64,000 bases of DNA from DASRPD01 sp035646535 (GTDB lineage Bacteria > Actinomycetota > Acidimicrobiia > IMCC26256 > JANYLB01), in contig DASRPD010000098.1 in assembly GCA_035646535.1 (NCBI GenBank), positions 1-64,000 on the forward strand, in the 5' to 3' direction. The notes beneath the pieces are model-generated. The model saw only the letters and a program-made list of their open reading frames with translations, was not told the origin of the DNA and ran no database searches. Made by a program: the position numbers and the translations under genes. Shown here one piece after another: positions 44,442 through 53,180 of this stretch; positions within the stretch are counted from its first letter, which is position 1; every line of letters starts with the position of its first letter.

Positions 44442-44786
44442 CTAACCGGGAAGGTCGAGGAGCACGGCGATCGCCTCACGAAGCTGTGCGACCACGGCGG
44501 GCCCAACGTTCCCGCGCGTCGCGGCGATACGGCTCGGGGACACGGCTCGAAGGTGTTGGCATTGCGCGGCGGAGGTCTCCTGCAGCCCGTTCGCGGTATC
44601 GGGATCGATCACGATCTCTGAGCCGAACGGCCGGATCGTGGATGTGAGTGGAACGACATGGACGACCGAGGGGGTGGCGTCGAGGACGCGCTGAGCCGTC
44701 ACCAAGACCGCGGGGTGGAGAAACCCAGCCTCCCGTCCCTCGGGGACCCCCAGCTCGAGATCGACGACGTCACCCGAGGTCGGCAT
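44442..44786 (-). CDS. MazF/PemK-family toxin (putative endoribonuclease)
   Basis: A 114-residue protein with the PemK fold: GDVVDLELGVPEGREAGF, HPAVLVTAQRVL, VVHVVPLTSTIRP and the late LRAVSPSRI. MazF toxins cleave mRNA at short motifs. ATG 44786 overlaps the antitoxin gene by 17 nt, the normal order of such modules (antitoxin first). The usual GD and PLTS elements are present, so it is probably active. Confidence 0.85.
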   Translation of the reverse strand: MPTSGDVVDLELGVPEGREAGFLHPAVLVTAQRVLDATPSVVHVVPLTSTIRPFGSEIVIDPDTANGLQETSAAQCQHLRAVSPSRIAATRGNVGPAVVAQLREAIAVLLDLPG

Positions 44787-44976
44787 CGAGCCAGGCAGTC
44801 TCGTCTTTGCGCAGGGGAGTGTTCAGCTCGTCGCCGATGCGGTCCTGGCGGAGGGCTCGAACCGCCAAGGAGACGGTGTTGCCGACGGTGGTGTTCAGCT
44901 CGGCCGCGAGCCGCTTGAGCTCCTCGTGCGTCGAGACATCGATCCTGACGCTCGTGCTCTGCATGCAGATCAGCAT
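44770..44976 (-). CDS. Ribbon-helix-helix-like antitoxin
   Basis: A 68-residue protein: STSVRIDVSTHEELKRLAAE forms the ribbon-helix of an Arc/VapB-like DNA-binding domain and the C-terminus (LRKDETAWLDADLG) should wrap the toxin. Start is ATG 44976 with GAGG very close upstream, or ATG 44964 (MQSTSV). It precedes and overlaps the MazF-like toxin. Confidence 0.78.
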   Translation of the reverse strand: MLICMQSTSVRIDVSTHEELKRLAAELNTTVGNTVSLAVRALRQDRIGDELNTPLRKDETAWLDADLG

Positions 44977-45131
44977 ACACCTCGCACCGTCCCGGATCGC
45001 CGGCTATGCGTCCCGACGCACTCGTGAGCCGATCGGCACTTCGAGGACACCCGAATCGGGGTCTTCAGCCCGCATTGTGGGCGAAACCTTCTGCCGATTC
45101 TCGTCTCGGGGACCGGTGTATCGGCCGGTGG

Positions 45132-45689
45132 TCATACGGCAGTCCCGGTGCCGGCGTCCCACACCGCGAGGAGCGCGTCCACATCGGCCTCGTCGTGCAG
45201 CTGCTCGGCGGGGTCGCGCGTGAACCTGTCGGCGCGCAGAAGCCTGCTGCCCCGCTGGGCGCGCTTCGGTGTTGGCGCGCCCGTAGTGTCGATGCGCTGG
45301 AGCGCGAGCACGAACCCGGCCAGGTCGACCGCCAGCTGGCACAGGTCGACCGGGCCGTCGGGCTTCGGGTTCTCCCCCTCGAGCCACGGCGAGACGTACC
45401 AGCGGAAGGAGTAGCCGTCGGCGGGATCACCCAGCGCGAGCGGCGCCGGCACCTCGATCGGGAGGTGCGCCGCGAGCCTCGGGAGCCACCGGCTCTCCTT
45501 CTCCCCCTGCTGTTCCGCCCACCCGATCTTCGGGAGGCGCACCGACCGGTCGTCGCCGAGCCGGAAGATTGCGTGGTCGGTGCCCCACGCCTCGACGCGA
45601 GTCAGCGCAAGGTCGGCGAGCGGTGGGAGCTGGGTCGCGAGCAGACGACGCACGAGCGCGTCGTCGACGTCGACCTCGTCGTCGTGCAT
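45132..45689 (-). pseudogene. Aminoglycoside phosphotransferase-like kinase, C-terminally truncated
   Basis: The 185-codon frame matches the N-terminal half of APH-family kinases: MHDDEVDVDDALVRRLLATQ, GTDHAIFRLGDD, EKESRWLPRLAAHLP and SPWLEGENP. It ends at a stop after DALLAVWDAGTGTAV. The catalytic HGD loop and metal-binding DFG-like part, normally another 110 residues or so, are absent here and not found in the next 150 nt in any frame. It should not phosphorylate anything. Confidence 0.7.
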
Positions 45690-45834
45690 CCGCGGGACCA
45701 CCACGGTCGCTCATTCCAACGTCGGGCCTGGTCGGCGTCAATCCAATTTCGGTCAGTCGACGACGCCGTGATGGTCCGTGTGTCTCCTCACGCCGGCTCG
45801 GTGCTGCCGTTCCCGCCGAACGCCGGCGTTGTGG

Positions 45835-46677
45835 CTACCTCTGTGCGGGTGTTGCGGCGGCCCGGGCGTCGGCTACCAAGGCGACCATCGCCTGGCGGAC
45901 CTGTTCGCCGGTGCTGCATTCCTGCGGGAAGCCGACACGGACCGCGGCACGACCGGCCGGGCTGACCGCGATCATCTCGAAGCCGTAGCGATCAACCGCG
46001 GACATGATGGCCTCGGTGGTGTCGGGTCGCTCGAGGAGGTGACGGCAGAACAAGACCTGCGCCTCAGCGTGGTCCGCGTTCATGTGCTCGATGATCCCTG
46101 CCGCCGCGCCGGTGAGCGGATCGGGTTCCGCCTCGGCGTACCCGGCCGCGTCGACCCAGCTCATCCGCCCGTAGCCACCCACGTAGCGGATGGACTGTAC
46201 GTCGAGGCGGTAGAAGGTGAAGTCACCGAAGTCGATGTAGTACGCCGATGCGGGGTTGGCCGCGAGGTACCGGTCGCGCGCGGTGGGGCGGTCGTCCTCG
46301 GCCACGGTCGAGAGCAGACCCAGCAACGTGACTCTCCCGCTGGCGAGCGGGTCGGCCCCGTCGGGTACCGGTTCGGTCACCAACAGACTCGCCCGCGGGT
46401 CGCGGATCGCGTTTTGGGTGTGTTCGGCCATGAGGCTGACGAAGAAGAGCGGGTTCCCGCGATCGTCGAGGCCGTAGCTGGCAACTGAGCCGTACGGGTA
46501 GCCCGGCGGATCGGCGGCAAGCGTGGAGAGTGCCCCCCGGCTCGCCGAGGCGACGAGGGTGCGGCAGCGTTCGGCATGGGTGGGCTCGGGCGGTGGAGGC
46601 TCGCCCGGCCGCGCACTCGGCGCGGTACCGCCCTCGTCGCCGGTGGGAACCTGGTGCCCGGTCGGTCGTTCGTTCAT
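45835..46677 (-). CDS. HugZ-type pyridoxamine-5'-phosphate-oxidase-like/DUF2470 protein
   Basis: A 280-residue protein with two parts: a split-barrel PNPOx-like domain (GALSTLAADPPGYPYGSVAS, ASLLVTEPVP) and a C-terminal DUF2470 segment (IIEHMNADHAEAQVLFCRH) whose His residues bind heme in HugZ. HugZ-type proteins handle or degrade heme. ATG 46677 opens a Pro-rich leader of about 30 residues. No heme transporter is nearby. Confidence 0.86.
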   Translation of the reverse strand: MNERPTGHQVPTGDEGGTAPSARPGEPPPPEPTHAERCRTLVASASRGALSTLAADPPGYPYGSVASYGLDDRGNPLFFVSLMAEHTQNAIRDPRASLLVTEPVPDGADPLASGRVTLLGLLSTVAEDDRPTARDRYLAANPASAYYIDFGDFTFYRLDVQSIRYVGGYGRMSWVDAAGYAEAEPDPLTGAAAGIIEHMNADHAEAQVLFCRHLLERPDTTEAIMSAVDRYGFEMIAVSPAGRAAVRVGFPQECSTGEQVRQAMVALVADARAAATPAQR

Positions 46678-46743
46678 AGCGCCAAGCTACGGGGTGGCCG
46701 AGGGCTCGGTGTGCCGGCCGTTATCCGGAACGCCGGCGGTGTG

Positions 46744-47673
46744 TCAGCGAAGCAGTTCGATGACCTTGGCCATCGGCTCGAGATCCTTTTCGAACACGGT
46801 GATGTAGGAGATGCCCAGATGCTCCCGCTGCACTCGCAACTGCTCGGCAATCTGGGGCTCGGCGCCGATCAGCACGTAAGGCGACGACAGGACATCGTCG
46901 ACGGCGAGCGACGGAAGCAACGGCTGGATCTCCGATGCGACGGCGCTTCGTTTCGGGGTCAACGTGACGCCCTGGACGAGCGTGCTGAGCTCGAGCTGGG
47001 CGAAGCGGTCCCCGGCCGTCGACCGGACCCACTCGACCTGCGCCGCGAGACCTCCGTCGGTGAAGTGCGTCGGGTTCACCCGCTGTTGGCCCTCCACCTG
47101 ACTGAAGCCGGTGAAGCTCACGATGTCAGCGAGACGGGCGGCGGTGGCAAGAACCTTGGGGCCGTTGCCGCCGATCAGCAGTGGAATCGGCGCCTGCACC
47201 GGAGGTGGGAAGCAGCGGTGGGTCTCGATCCGATAGTGCCGGCCGGTGAACGAGACCTCCTCACCGGTCCAGAGCCGGCGGAGGATCTCCGCCGACTCGG
47301 CCATCCGCGCCACACGTACTTCCGGAGCCTCGAAGGCAATGCCGACTTCGGTGTACTCGTGCTGCATGTGTCCAGCACCCAGCCCGAGCTCGAGACGACC
47401 GTCGGTCAACAGGTCGACCGTCGCCGCCTCACGAGCTAAGAGCACCGGATGACGGAAGTCGTTGTTGAGCACCAACGTCCCGACCCGCAGACGATTCGTC
47501 GCTTCAGCAGCCGTGACGAGCGCACTCAGAGGCGAGAGCATTCCCTCCGCCACATGGTCACCCACCAGCAGCGTGTCGAACCCGAGCGCCTCCGCCCGTC
47601 GCGCCTTCTCGCGCCACTCCACCCGACTCGATGCTCCCGAGATCGAAACGCCGAACCGGAACGCCGCAGACAC
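46744..47673 (-). CDS. LLM class (F420-type) flavin-dependent oxidoreductase
   Basis: A 309-residue luciferase-like monooxygenase-family protein: GVSISGASSRVEW, TLVLNNDFRHPVLLARE, RLELGLGAGHMQ and IPLLIGGNGPKVL. It resembles the TIGR03621-type F420 group of actinobacteria and is distantly related to the LLM gene at 39459. The start is GTG 47673 (VSAAFRFG). The substrate is unknown. Confidence 0.88.
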   Translation of the reverse strand: MSAAFRFGVSISGASSRVEWREKARRAEALGFDTLLVGDHVAEGMLSPLSALVTAAEATNRLRVGTLVLNNDFRHPVLLAREAATVDLLTDGRLELGLGAGHMQHEYTEVGIAFEAPEVRVARMAESAEILRRLWTGEEVSFTGRHYRIETHRCFPPPVQAPIPLLIGGNGPKVLATAARLADIVSFTGFSQVEGQQRVNPTHFTDGGLAAQVEWVRSTAGDRFAQLELSTLVQGVTLTPKRSAVASEIQPLLPSLAVDDVLSSPYVLIGAEPQIAEQLRVQREHLGISYITVFEKDLEPMAKVIELLR

Positions 47674-47745
47674 GTCAAGATCATTGCAGCCCCACCGCCC
47701 CCGAACGTCGCTTCCGGGCTTGGGCCGAGGTGGGAGGTGGAATGC

Positions 47746-48198
47746 TCAGGCGCTGGCGAAGTGATGGCGGGCGAGCTCGGCCAAGCGTTCAACGTCGACA
47801 AGTTCGGGTGCCTGACCGGTCTCGAACATCGCGACCTGCAACGCGGGTCCGTGCTTGCCGAAGGCGGTCATCTGTCCTTTGGTGATCGGCTGCACCACGT
47901 AGTGGATGTGTACGGGCACTCCGCCGGCGTGGGACCAGGGGCAGTTGTAGACCTGGTCGGCATCGACGAGGTCTCGCGCAACGGTTGACGCGCGCTGCAG
48001 CAGTGGGCCGAGCTCGGTGGTCTCGCCACCGGACAGTTCCGCGACGGCGGTCACGTGGCGCTCGGGCTTGACGATCAGGGTGCCGGGTCCGAGCGGCCCA
48101 ATGCAGTGCTCGACGAGCCAGTGGTCGGTCCTGTGGATGAGCCCGCCCGGTAAGAACCGTCGACCGTCGGACAGCTCGCACGCCACACACTCACCCAT
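47746..48198 (-). CDS. HIT family protein
   Basis: A 150-residue HIT-like nucleotide hydrolase/transferase. It has CVACELSDG and the histidine triad region HAGGVPVHIHYVVQP near residue 95; the LIVKPERHVTAVAEL strand-helix is typical. It may cleave a dinucleoside or nucleotide-linked substrate. The CxxC near the N-terminus could bind zinc, as in many bacterial HIT proteins. Confidence 0.83.
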   Translation of the reverse strand: MGECVACELSDGRRFLPGGLIHRTDHWLVEHCIGPLGPGTLIVKPERHVTAVAELSGGETTELGPLLQRASTVARDLVDADQVYNCPWSHAGGVPVHIHYVVQPITKGQMTAFGKHGPALQVAMFETGQAPELVDVERLAELARHHFASA

Positions 48199-48399
48199 CG
48201 CCGAAGCATCCCATGTCGCGGTGGCCGGGACGTCGGTGGTGAGCCCATCAGGACGCGAACGCGAGCGTCACCAAACGCCGGCTGTGGGGCGAGGCGGCCT
48301 GCTTTGCGCGGTATGACAGTAGGAGACCCGCCGGTGCGCGCGACAAGACCTGAATCCTCGATCTTCCACGTCGTGTGCCTCGCCTCGCGGATTCCGCCC

Positions 48400-48429
48400 T
48401 TGCTCAACCGTTACCGTGTCCGGTAACAT
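48400..48429 (+). promoter_or_regulatory. Promoter with internal palindrome for the DUF4160 module
   Basis: A -35-like TTGCTC (48400-48405) and a -10-like TAACAT (48424-48429) are 18 bp apart. A perfect palindrome, GTTACCG-TGTC-CGGTAAC (48410-48427), fills the spacer and overlaps the -10 box. The GTG start is only 6 nt after the -10 box with no Shine-Dalgarno, so the mRNA is probably leaderless. Confidence 0.6.
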
Positions 48430-48435
48430 CTTGCA

Positions 48436-48630
48436 GTGCCAAAGATCGGCCGCGGTGGCTTCGTCTTCCTTGCCTGGGCGGGTGACCACAGCCCACGGCA
48501 CGTGCACGTGTATCGGGACGGGACGCTCGTCGTGAAGTGGGACCTCGACAATTGGCAGCCCATGAAGGGGCAAGCGTCGGCGCGTCTCCAGCGACTTCCG
48601 AGCGAACTGGTGGAAGAGGGACGGCTATGA
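48436..48630 (+). CDS. DUF4160 protein (toxin-like partner)
   Basis: A 64-residue protein with the DUF4160 core: FVFLAWAGDHSPRHVHVYRDG, whose HxxHVHV His residues are the family mark, then LVVKWDLDNW. DUF4160 proteins are usually encoded with a DUF2442/HTH partner and treated as toxin-antitoxin-like. It starts at GTG 48436, apparently leaderless, and overlaps the next gene by ATGA. Confidence 0.8.
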   Translation: MPKIGRGGFVFLAWAGDHSPRHVHVYRDGTLVVKWDLDNWQPMKGQASARLQRLPSELVEEGRL

Positions 48631-49109
48631 AGGTTCTGAGCGTGGAGGCCAACAATCGCAGGCACCTCTTCGAGGTCCGAACGCGAAGGCAGGGCTTCGT
48701 GTTCCCCTACGCCAAGGCCGACCCGGCTCCATCCGCCGGCGATCGGGTTGCCGAGGCCTTCGTGGACCCAGAGCTCGGTCGTGAAGCGTTTACGTTTCGG
48801 CTCGCTTCAGGCGCCGAGGGCAGCGTGCATGTCGACGCCGTCCTCGAGTACAACGAGGACCCGTCACACATGGCTGATCTTGTTCTGTACCGCCTGACCC
48901 GGGAGGCACGAACACGCTTCGACAAGTCGGGTCTGTCGACTCGCGAGGTCGCGCGATCGCTCGGGACGTCTCCGACTCAGCTCTACCGTCTCCTCGACCC
49001 GACGAACTACACCAAGTCCCTGCGACAGCTCATGGCGCTGCTGTACCTGCTCGGCTGTGACGTCGACGTCGAGGTCAAGGAGCGGCGGCAAGGTCGTGCT
49101 GCCTCCTGA
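48627..49109 (+). CDS. DUF2442-like plus HTH protein (antitoxin-like)
   Basis: A 160-residue protein of two parts. Residues 1-80 (VEANNRRHLFEVRTRRQGFV, FTFRLASGAEGSVHVDAVLEY) look DUF2442-like. Residues 85-145 form an HTH (DKSGLSTREVARSLGTSPTQLYRLLDP) followed by a leucine-rich helix. It is translationally coupled to DUF4160 and probably binds the palindrome in their common promoter. Confidence 0.75.
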   Translation: MKVLSVEANNRRHLFEVRTRRQGFVFPYAKADPAPSAGDRVAEAFVDPELGREAFTFRLASGAEGSVHVDAVLEYNEDPSHMADLVLYRLTREARTRFDKSGLSTREVARSLGTSPTQLYRLLDPTNYTKSLRQLMALLYLLGCDVDVEVKERRQGRAAS

Positions 49110-49238
49110 ACTGGTGGGGGTCGTTCATCGGCATCGTTACTGCCGCCACCTGGCTCACCGGTTCCCGGCGCGCTCAGCCCCGGGTCGATCCACTGAGCAA
49201 CTGCTACCTCGCCCGGGCTGGTACGGGCGCGCCGGGGG

Positions 49239-49964
49239 TCACGCGTCGTCAACCTTGGCGACGTAGACGGTGCTGGCGGATTCGCCGCCCGTGTAGAAGT
49301 TCGCGAAGGTGATGACGTGCGCCTCGCAGGACGCGAAGACTTCTTTGACGACGGCGATGGAGTCGCGGTCGGGCGGGTCATCGGACCACAGCCCGAAGAC
49401 GCCCCCCGGGTGGAGGCGGCCGGCGAGGCGCGCCAGCCCCTCCGGCTCGTAGAAGGGGGCATGGCTGGGATGCAGGAGGTGCCGGGGCGTGTGGTCGATG
49501 TCCACGAGAATGGCGTGGCACCGGTCGGGCGCGTGGGGACCGAAGCTGGAGCCTCCGCCAACCATCGCGAAGAAGTCTCCGTTGATCAGGTGGCATCGCG
49601 GATCCGAGGTCAACACGGTGGCGAGCGGGAGCAGGTCCTGCTGGTGCCACTCGATCACCTCGCTCAACGCCTCGACAACGCGTACGGAGCGCACTCGGGG
49701 ATCCTCCAAGACAGCTCGCGCCGTGTAGCCGAGACCGAGGCCGCCCACGACGACGTCGACGTCGATGTCGGTACCCGGTAGCTCGGCGAGCGCAAGCTTG
49801 GCGAGCTCGATCTCAGCGACCGTGAACAGGCTCGACATGAGGAACTCGTCGTCCAGCTTTACCTCGTAGACGTCGATCAGGAGCGTTGGCTCCAGCCTTC
49901 GCCGCACGGTGATCTCACCCATCGGTGTCTGGCGGCGGTCGATCTCCTCGAAACGCGCACTCAT
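49239..49964 (-). CDS. Spermidine synthase-like methyltransferase-fold protein
   Basis: A 241-residue protein with the spermidine-synthase-type Rossmann fold: DVDVVVGGLGLGYTARAVLE binds the nucleotide, RVVEALSEVIEWH gives the acidic ribose contact, and LVDIDHTPRHLL follows. Polyamine synthases need an Asp in the gate-keeping loop that I cannot place, so it may be another aminopropyl- or methyl-transferring enzyme. ATG 49964 (MSARFEE) has GGAG upstream; an in-frame start 11 codons earlier is less likely. Confidence 0.75.
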   Translation of the reverse strand: MSARFEEIDRRQTPMGEITVRRRLEPTLLIDVYEVKLDDEFLMSSLFTVAEIELAKLALAELPGTDIDVDVVVGGLGLGYTARAVLEDPRVRSVRVVEALSEVIEWHQQDLLPLATVLTSDPRCHLINGDFFAMVGGGSSFGPHAPDRCHAILVDIDHTPRHLLHPSHAPFYEPEGLARLAGRLHPGGVFGLWSDDPPDRDSIAVVKEVFASCEAHVITFANFYTGGESASTVYVAKVDDA

Positions 49965-50119
49965 GTGTTTGCTGGCTCCATCGCGGGCACCGTACACACC
50001 CGCGGCAGTCCCACTCGGCTGGCCTTCGACCCTGCGAGCGCGTCGAGGACGGTCGTGCGGGTGCGGTTCGCACCGGGAGAGCGCGGGTTCGAGGTACAGG
50101 CCGCCGAGGCCTACCCGGG

Positions 50120-50509
50120 CTAGCGAACCTCGACGCCGGGAAGGTCGCGGAACGCGGTGCGGTCCGCGCTGACGACCGTACGATCGAACGCTTTCGCGGT
50201 CGCGGCGATGATCAGGTCGTGAGCACCGCGCGGCTTGCCCTGGGAGCGGACTTCGACGAGAAGCTCGGCATGGGCCTCCGCGACCTCGACGTCGTAGTCG
50301 AGCACCGGGATGGTGGCGACGATGTCTTCGACGTAAGCGCTTCTCGCGGCTTTGTGCTTGCGCTTGGCGAGGAGGGCACCCACGCGGAGCTCCGCGATCG
50401 TGACAGCTGATATTGCGATGTCGTCATCGTCGTCGATGGCGTGGTCGAGCTTGTCGCCGGCGCGCTCGGCGTCGATGAGGAAGGTGGTGTCGAACAGGAG
50501 CCGAGTCAC
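50120..50509 (-). CDS. vapC: VapC-type PIN domain toxin
   Basis: A 129-residue PIN-domain ribonuclease. Acidic residues are in place: LLFDTTFLID (Asp7), TIAELRVGAL (Glu), GAHDLIIAATA and VVSADRTAF (Asp). The GTG start overlaps the antitoxin stop. Expected to cleave tRNA or rRNA when the antitoxin is lost. Confidence 0.88.
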   Translation of the reverse strand: MTRLLFDTTFLIDAERAGDKLDHAIDDDDDIAISAVTIAELRVGALLAKRKHKAARSAYVEDIVATIPVLDYDVEVAEAHAELLVEVRSQGKPRGAHDLIIAATAKAFDRTVVSADRTAFRDLPGVEVR

Positions 50510-50748
50510 GATCGCTCCTCGATCTCGACGAGCGATCGGATCTCGTTGAGGTCATTCGCCCAGACCGGGTCGGGTCGGTGTCGGCGCAACAGTGCCTTCA
50601 CGTCTGTGCCGAGTCCGCGGTTCATCGGTTCGAGGTGGGCGATCGCTCTGCCGCGCCGCACGATCGTGAAGTGCTCGCCGCGATGCTCGATGGCGTCGAG
50701 GAGGTCAGCGAAGTTCCGAGCCGCGTCCGTGGCCGTGATGTCGGACAT
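50506..50748 (-). CDS. Phd/YefM-type antitoxin
   Basis: An 80-residue antitoxin: ATDAARNFADLLDAIEHRGE followed by FTIVRRGRAIAHLEPM, the Phd fold that binds DNA, then a C-terminal toxin-binding tail. ATG 50748 is preceded on the minus strand by TGATAAT about 8 nt upstream, so the transcript is probably leaderless. It is first in the module and overlaps the PIN toxin by 4 nt. Confidence 0.87.
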   Translation of the reverse strand: MSDITATDAARNFADLLDAIEHRGEHFTIVRRGRAIAHLEPMNRGLGTDVKALLRRHRPDPVWANDLNEIRSLVEIEERS

Positions 50749-50849
50749 GACATCAGATTATCAGAGTCACCCTCCCTGCGATCCCTGCTTCGACCGGGCC
50801 CCTACCTGGACAGTCCACCAAGAGGTTCGGCCGAGGGGGATGAGCGTCG

Positions 50850-52631
50850 ATGAGCGAGACTCGCGCCATGACCGAGTCGTCCCTGGCGTCGCTGCTGATG
50901 GCGAGCGCGGTGACGGAGCTGGCCGGGCCGCGTTCGTACGCTCGTGGGCTCGGCTACCACCACGACGGTCGGGTCGAGCTGGGAGCTGTGGGGGAGCATC
51001 GAGTCGACTCGGTCGTGCGGGGCACGATGCCGTACCACGTCGCGCTCTGGGCCGACGACGGCGTGGTCGCGTGGTCGTGTTCGTGCCCGATGGGCGACGC
51101 CGGCAACTTCTGCAAACACTGTGTCGCCGTCGCACTGGTCGTGTTCGAGGGTGCAAGCACCGACGCGCCGAAGCGACCTGCCCCGACGAAGGATCGGAAG
51201 AAGAGACCTCCCGAAGTCGACGTGCAGGTGTTCGTCGAGTCCCTGGATGCCGCCGAGTTGGTTGACCTGGTCATGGGGCAGGTCAAAGGCGATTGGCGGC
51301 TCCGGGAACGATTGGTCGCCCGTGCCGCGGCGGAGGCGGGGACCGGGATCGACGTACGGCAGTGGCGAAAGCGGCTGGACGGAGTGTTCGCGCCCTACGG
51401 AGACTTCGTCGCCTACCAGGAGGCCGAAGGCTGGGCCGGGGAAGTCGGCGAGGTGATTGACGCGCTCGTCGAGCTGGTCGACGCGGGTCACCAGGACGCG
51501 GTGATCGGACTGGCGGAGCACGCGCACGGGCTCGCCGACGCCGCGATGCAGTACGTGGACGATTCCGATGGCTCGCTCACCGACATCTCTGCTCGTCTCG
51601 GCGAGCTGCACCTACGAGCCTGTGAGCTCGGCACTCCGGACCGGGTGGAGCTCGCCCGCCGGTTGGTGAACCTGGAACTGACATCGGAGCTCGACGCGTT
51701 CCACCGTGGCGCGGCGACCTACGCCGACGTGCTCGGGCCCGAGGGTCTCGAGGAGTATGCGCGGCTGGTGGAGCCCAGGTGGCGCGATCTCGATGAGCGG
51801 TCGACGGACGATGAGTGGTCGACCGATCGCTTCCAGGTCCGAGAAGCAATGATCGGCATCGCGCTCGCGAGTGGCGACCCCGACGAGCTGATCAGGGTGA
51901 AACAGCAGGACCTGCGCTCGCCGGGCGACTACCTGGAGGTTGCGGAGCAGCTCCGATCCCCGGGCCGTCTCGACGACGCGGCCGAGTGGGCGCGCCGCGG
52001 GCTCGACGCGTACGCGAAGCGATCGTGGCAGACGGGAAGGCTGCGAGAGTTTCTGGCCGAGCTCCTGCGGGAAACCGACGATCTCGATAGCGCGATCGAG
52101 CTGTTCTGGGACGCGTTCGAGATGCATCCAGGCCTCGATGCCTACCGGCGGCTGCTCAGCGAAGCGGACCTCGCCGGCCCGCACGACGAGTGGTCCCGGC
52201 GCGCGATCGAGACGCTGCGAGGACGAGTTGGTGAGCGCCGGCCCGAGGAGGCGACGGCTCGGTCGACGATGACGCCGACACCAGCCGTGGCCCTGATCGA
52301 GATCCTGCTGTTCGAGGGTGACATCGAGGCCGCGTGGGTGATCGCAGTGGACCATGGGTGCGCGCCACGATTGTGGTTGACCCTGGCCCGGGCACGGGAG
52401 GACGACCACCCCGAGGAGGTCATCCCGATCTACGAACGCGAAGTGTTCGACCAGATCGAGACCAAGAAGAACCACGGCTACCGCACCGCTGTCGACCTCC
52501 TCGCACGCATTCGCGCTGCCGCTGACCGTGCCGGTCGACCCGAACGATTCGATCAGGTGCTCGGCGAGGTCCGCACACGCCACAAGGCGAAACGCAACCT
52601 CATGGCCTTGCTCAATGAGCGAGATTGGTGA
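50850..52631 (+). CDS. SWIM zinc-finger protein with long helical repeat region
   Basis: A 593-residue protein. The SWIM motif CSCPMGDAGNFCKHCVA (CxCx8CxH type) lies near residue 75; the rest is an alpha-helical, TPR-like stretch (EWARRGLDAYAKRS, IELFWDAFEMHPGLDAYRRL). SWIM fingers bind DNA or protein. ATG 50850 has GAGGGGGA upstream. Related proteins are widespread in actinobacteria with no firm function. Confidence 0.85.
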   Translation: MSETRAMTESSLASLLMASAVTELAGPRSYARGLGYHHDGRVELGAVGEHRVDSVVRGTMPYHVALWADDGVVAWSCSCPMGDAGNFCKHCVAVALVVFEGASTDAPKRPAPTKDRKKRPPEVDVQVFVESLDAAELVDLVMGQVKGDWRLRERLVARAAAEAGTGIDVRQWRKRLDGVFAPYGDFVAYQEAEGWAGEVGEVIDALVELVDAGHQDAVIGLAEHAHGLADAAMQYVDDSDGSLTDISARLGELHLRACELGTPDRVELARRLVNLELTSELDAFHRGAATYADVLGPEGLEEYARLVEPRWRDLDERSTDDEWSTDRFQVREAMIGIALASGDPDELIRVKQQDLRSPGDYLEVAEQLRSPGRLDDAAEWARRGLDAYAKRSWQTGRLREFLAELLRETDDLDSAIELFWDAFEMHPGLDAYRRLLSEADLAGPHDEWSRRAIETLRGRVGERRPEEATARSTMTPTPAVALIEILLFEGDIEAAWVIAVDHGCAPRLWLTLARAREDDHPEEVIPIYEREVFDQIETKKNHGYRTAVDLLARIRAAADRAGRPERFDQVLGEVRTRHKAKRNLMALLNERDW

Positions 52632-52751
52632 CGTCGTGCCTGCCCGACCCACCGGCGCGGCGCCGTCGACCATCGTCGACGTTCTCCGCGGTTCGACGCC
52701 GATGGGGGATCTCGAGGACTTCCTGATCGAGGACCTGATCCCAGTGTCGGA

Positions 52752-53180
52752 TCAGCGGTCGAGCGTCTCGTATCCGATGCCGAGGTCCACGCAACACTGC
52801 CGGATCCCGGGTCCGTCGTCGCGCGCCGAGACGAGGAGGCGCGCGTCGAGCTCGCGGGTGGCCGCGACCGCCTCGGCCCCGAGTGTCGACAGGCCGCTGA
52901 AGTCGGCGACGAGCTCGCCCATCGTCCAGGCGAGCTCGTGCATCGGGACGACGGCGATGTCGTCGGGCAGCGCGATCAGTCCGGAGATCAGGGCACGCCG
53001 CTCCGCGATGCCCCAGCCGCGTAGGAGCGCGCCCTCCGGAGCGCGCGCCGCGCTCTTGCACAGTCGGGCGTACCAGAGATTCGTGGTCGCGACGCTCTCG
53101 CGCGCGAGAGCCTGGACGAGCGCGTCGTCTCGGCGAGCGAGCCAGTCGCGAAGGAGGTGATCGTCGAGGACGACGGTCAC
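52752..53180 (-). CDS. PIN-like toxin of an AbrB-linked module
   Basis: A 142-residue protein. VVLDDHLLRDWL supplies an early Asp pair and LLVSARDDGPGIR a late one, as in divergent PIN nucleases, but the central Glu is not clear. The GTG start overlaps the AbrB-like antitoxin stop (GTGA), which is the strongest sign that this is the toxin. An unrelated RNase-like fold is possible. Confidence 0.7.
   Translation of the reverse strand: MTVVLDDHLLRDWLARRDDALVQALARESVATTNLWYARLCKSAARAPEGALLRGWGIAERRALISGLIALPDDIAVVPMHELAWTMGELVADFSGLSTLGAEAVAATRELDARLLVSARDDGPGIRQCCVDLGIGYETLDR

Noticed and set aside
50009..50123. Possible C-terminal protein fragment (TVVRVRFAPGERGFEVQAAEA) on the plus strand
   Set aside because: Protein-like composition but only about 38 codons, no start and no family I can name; not enough to call a remnant.
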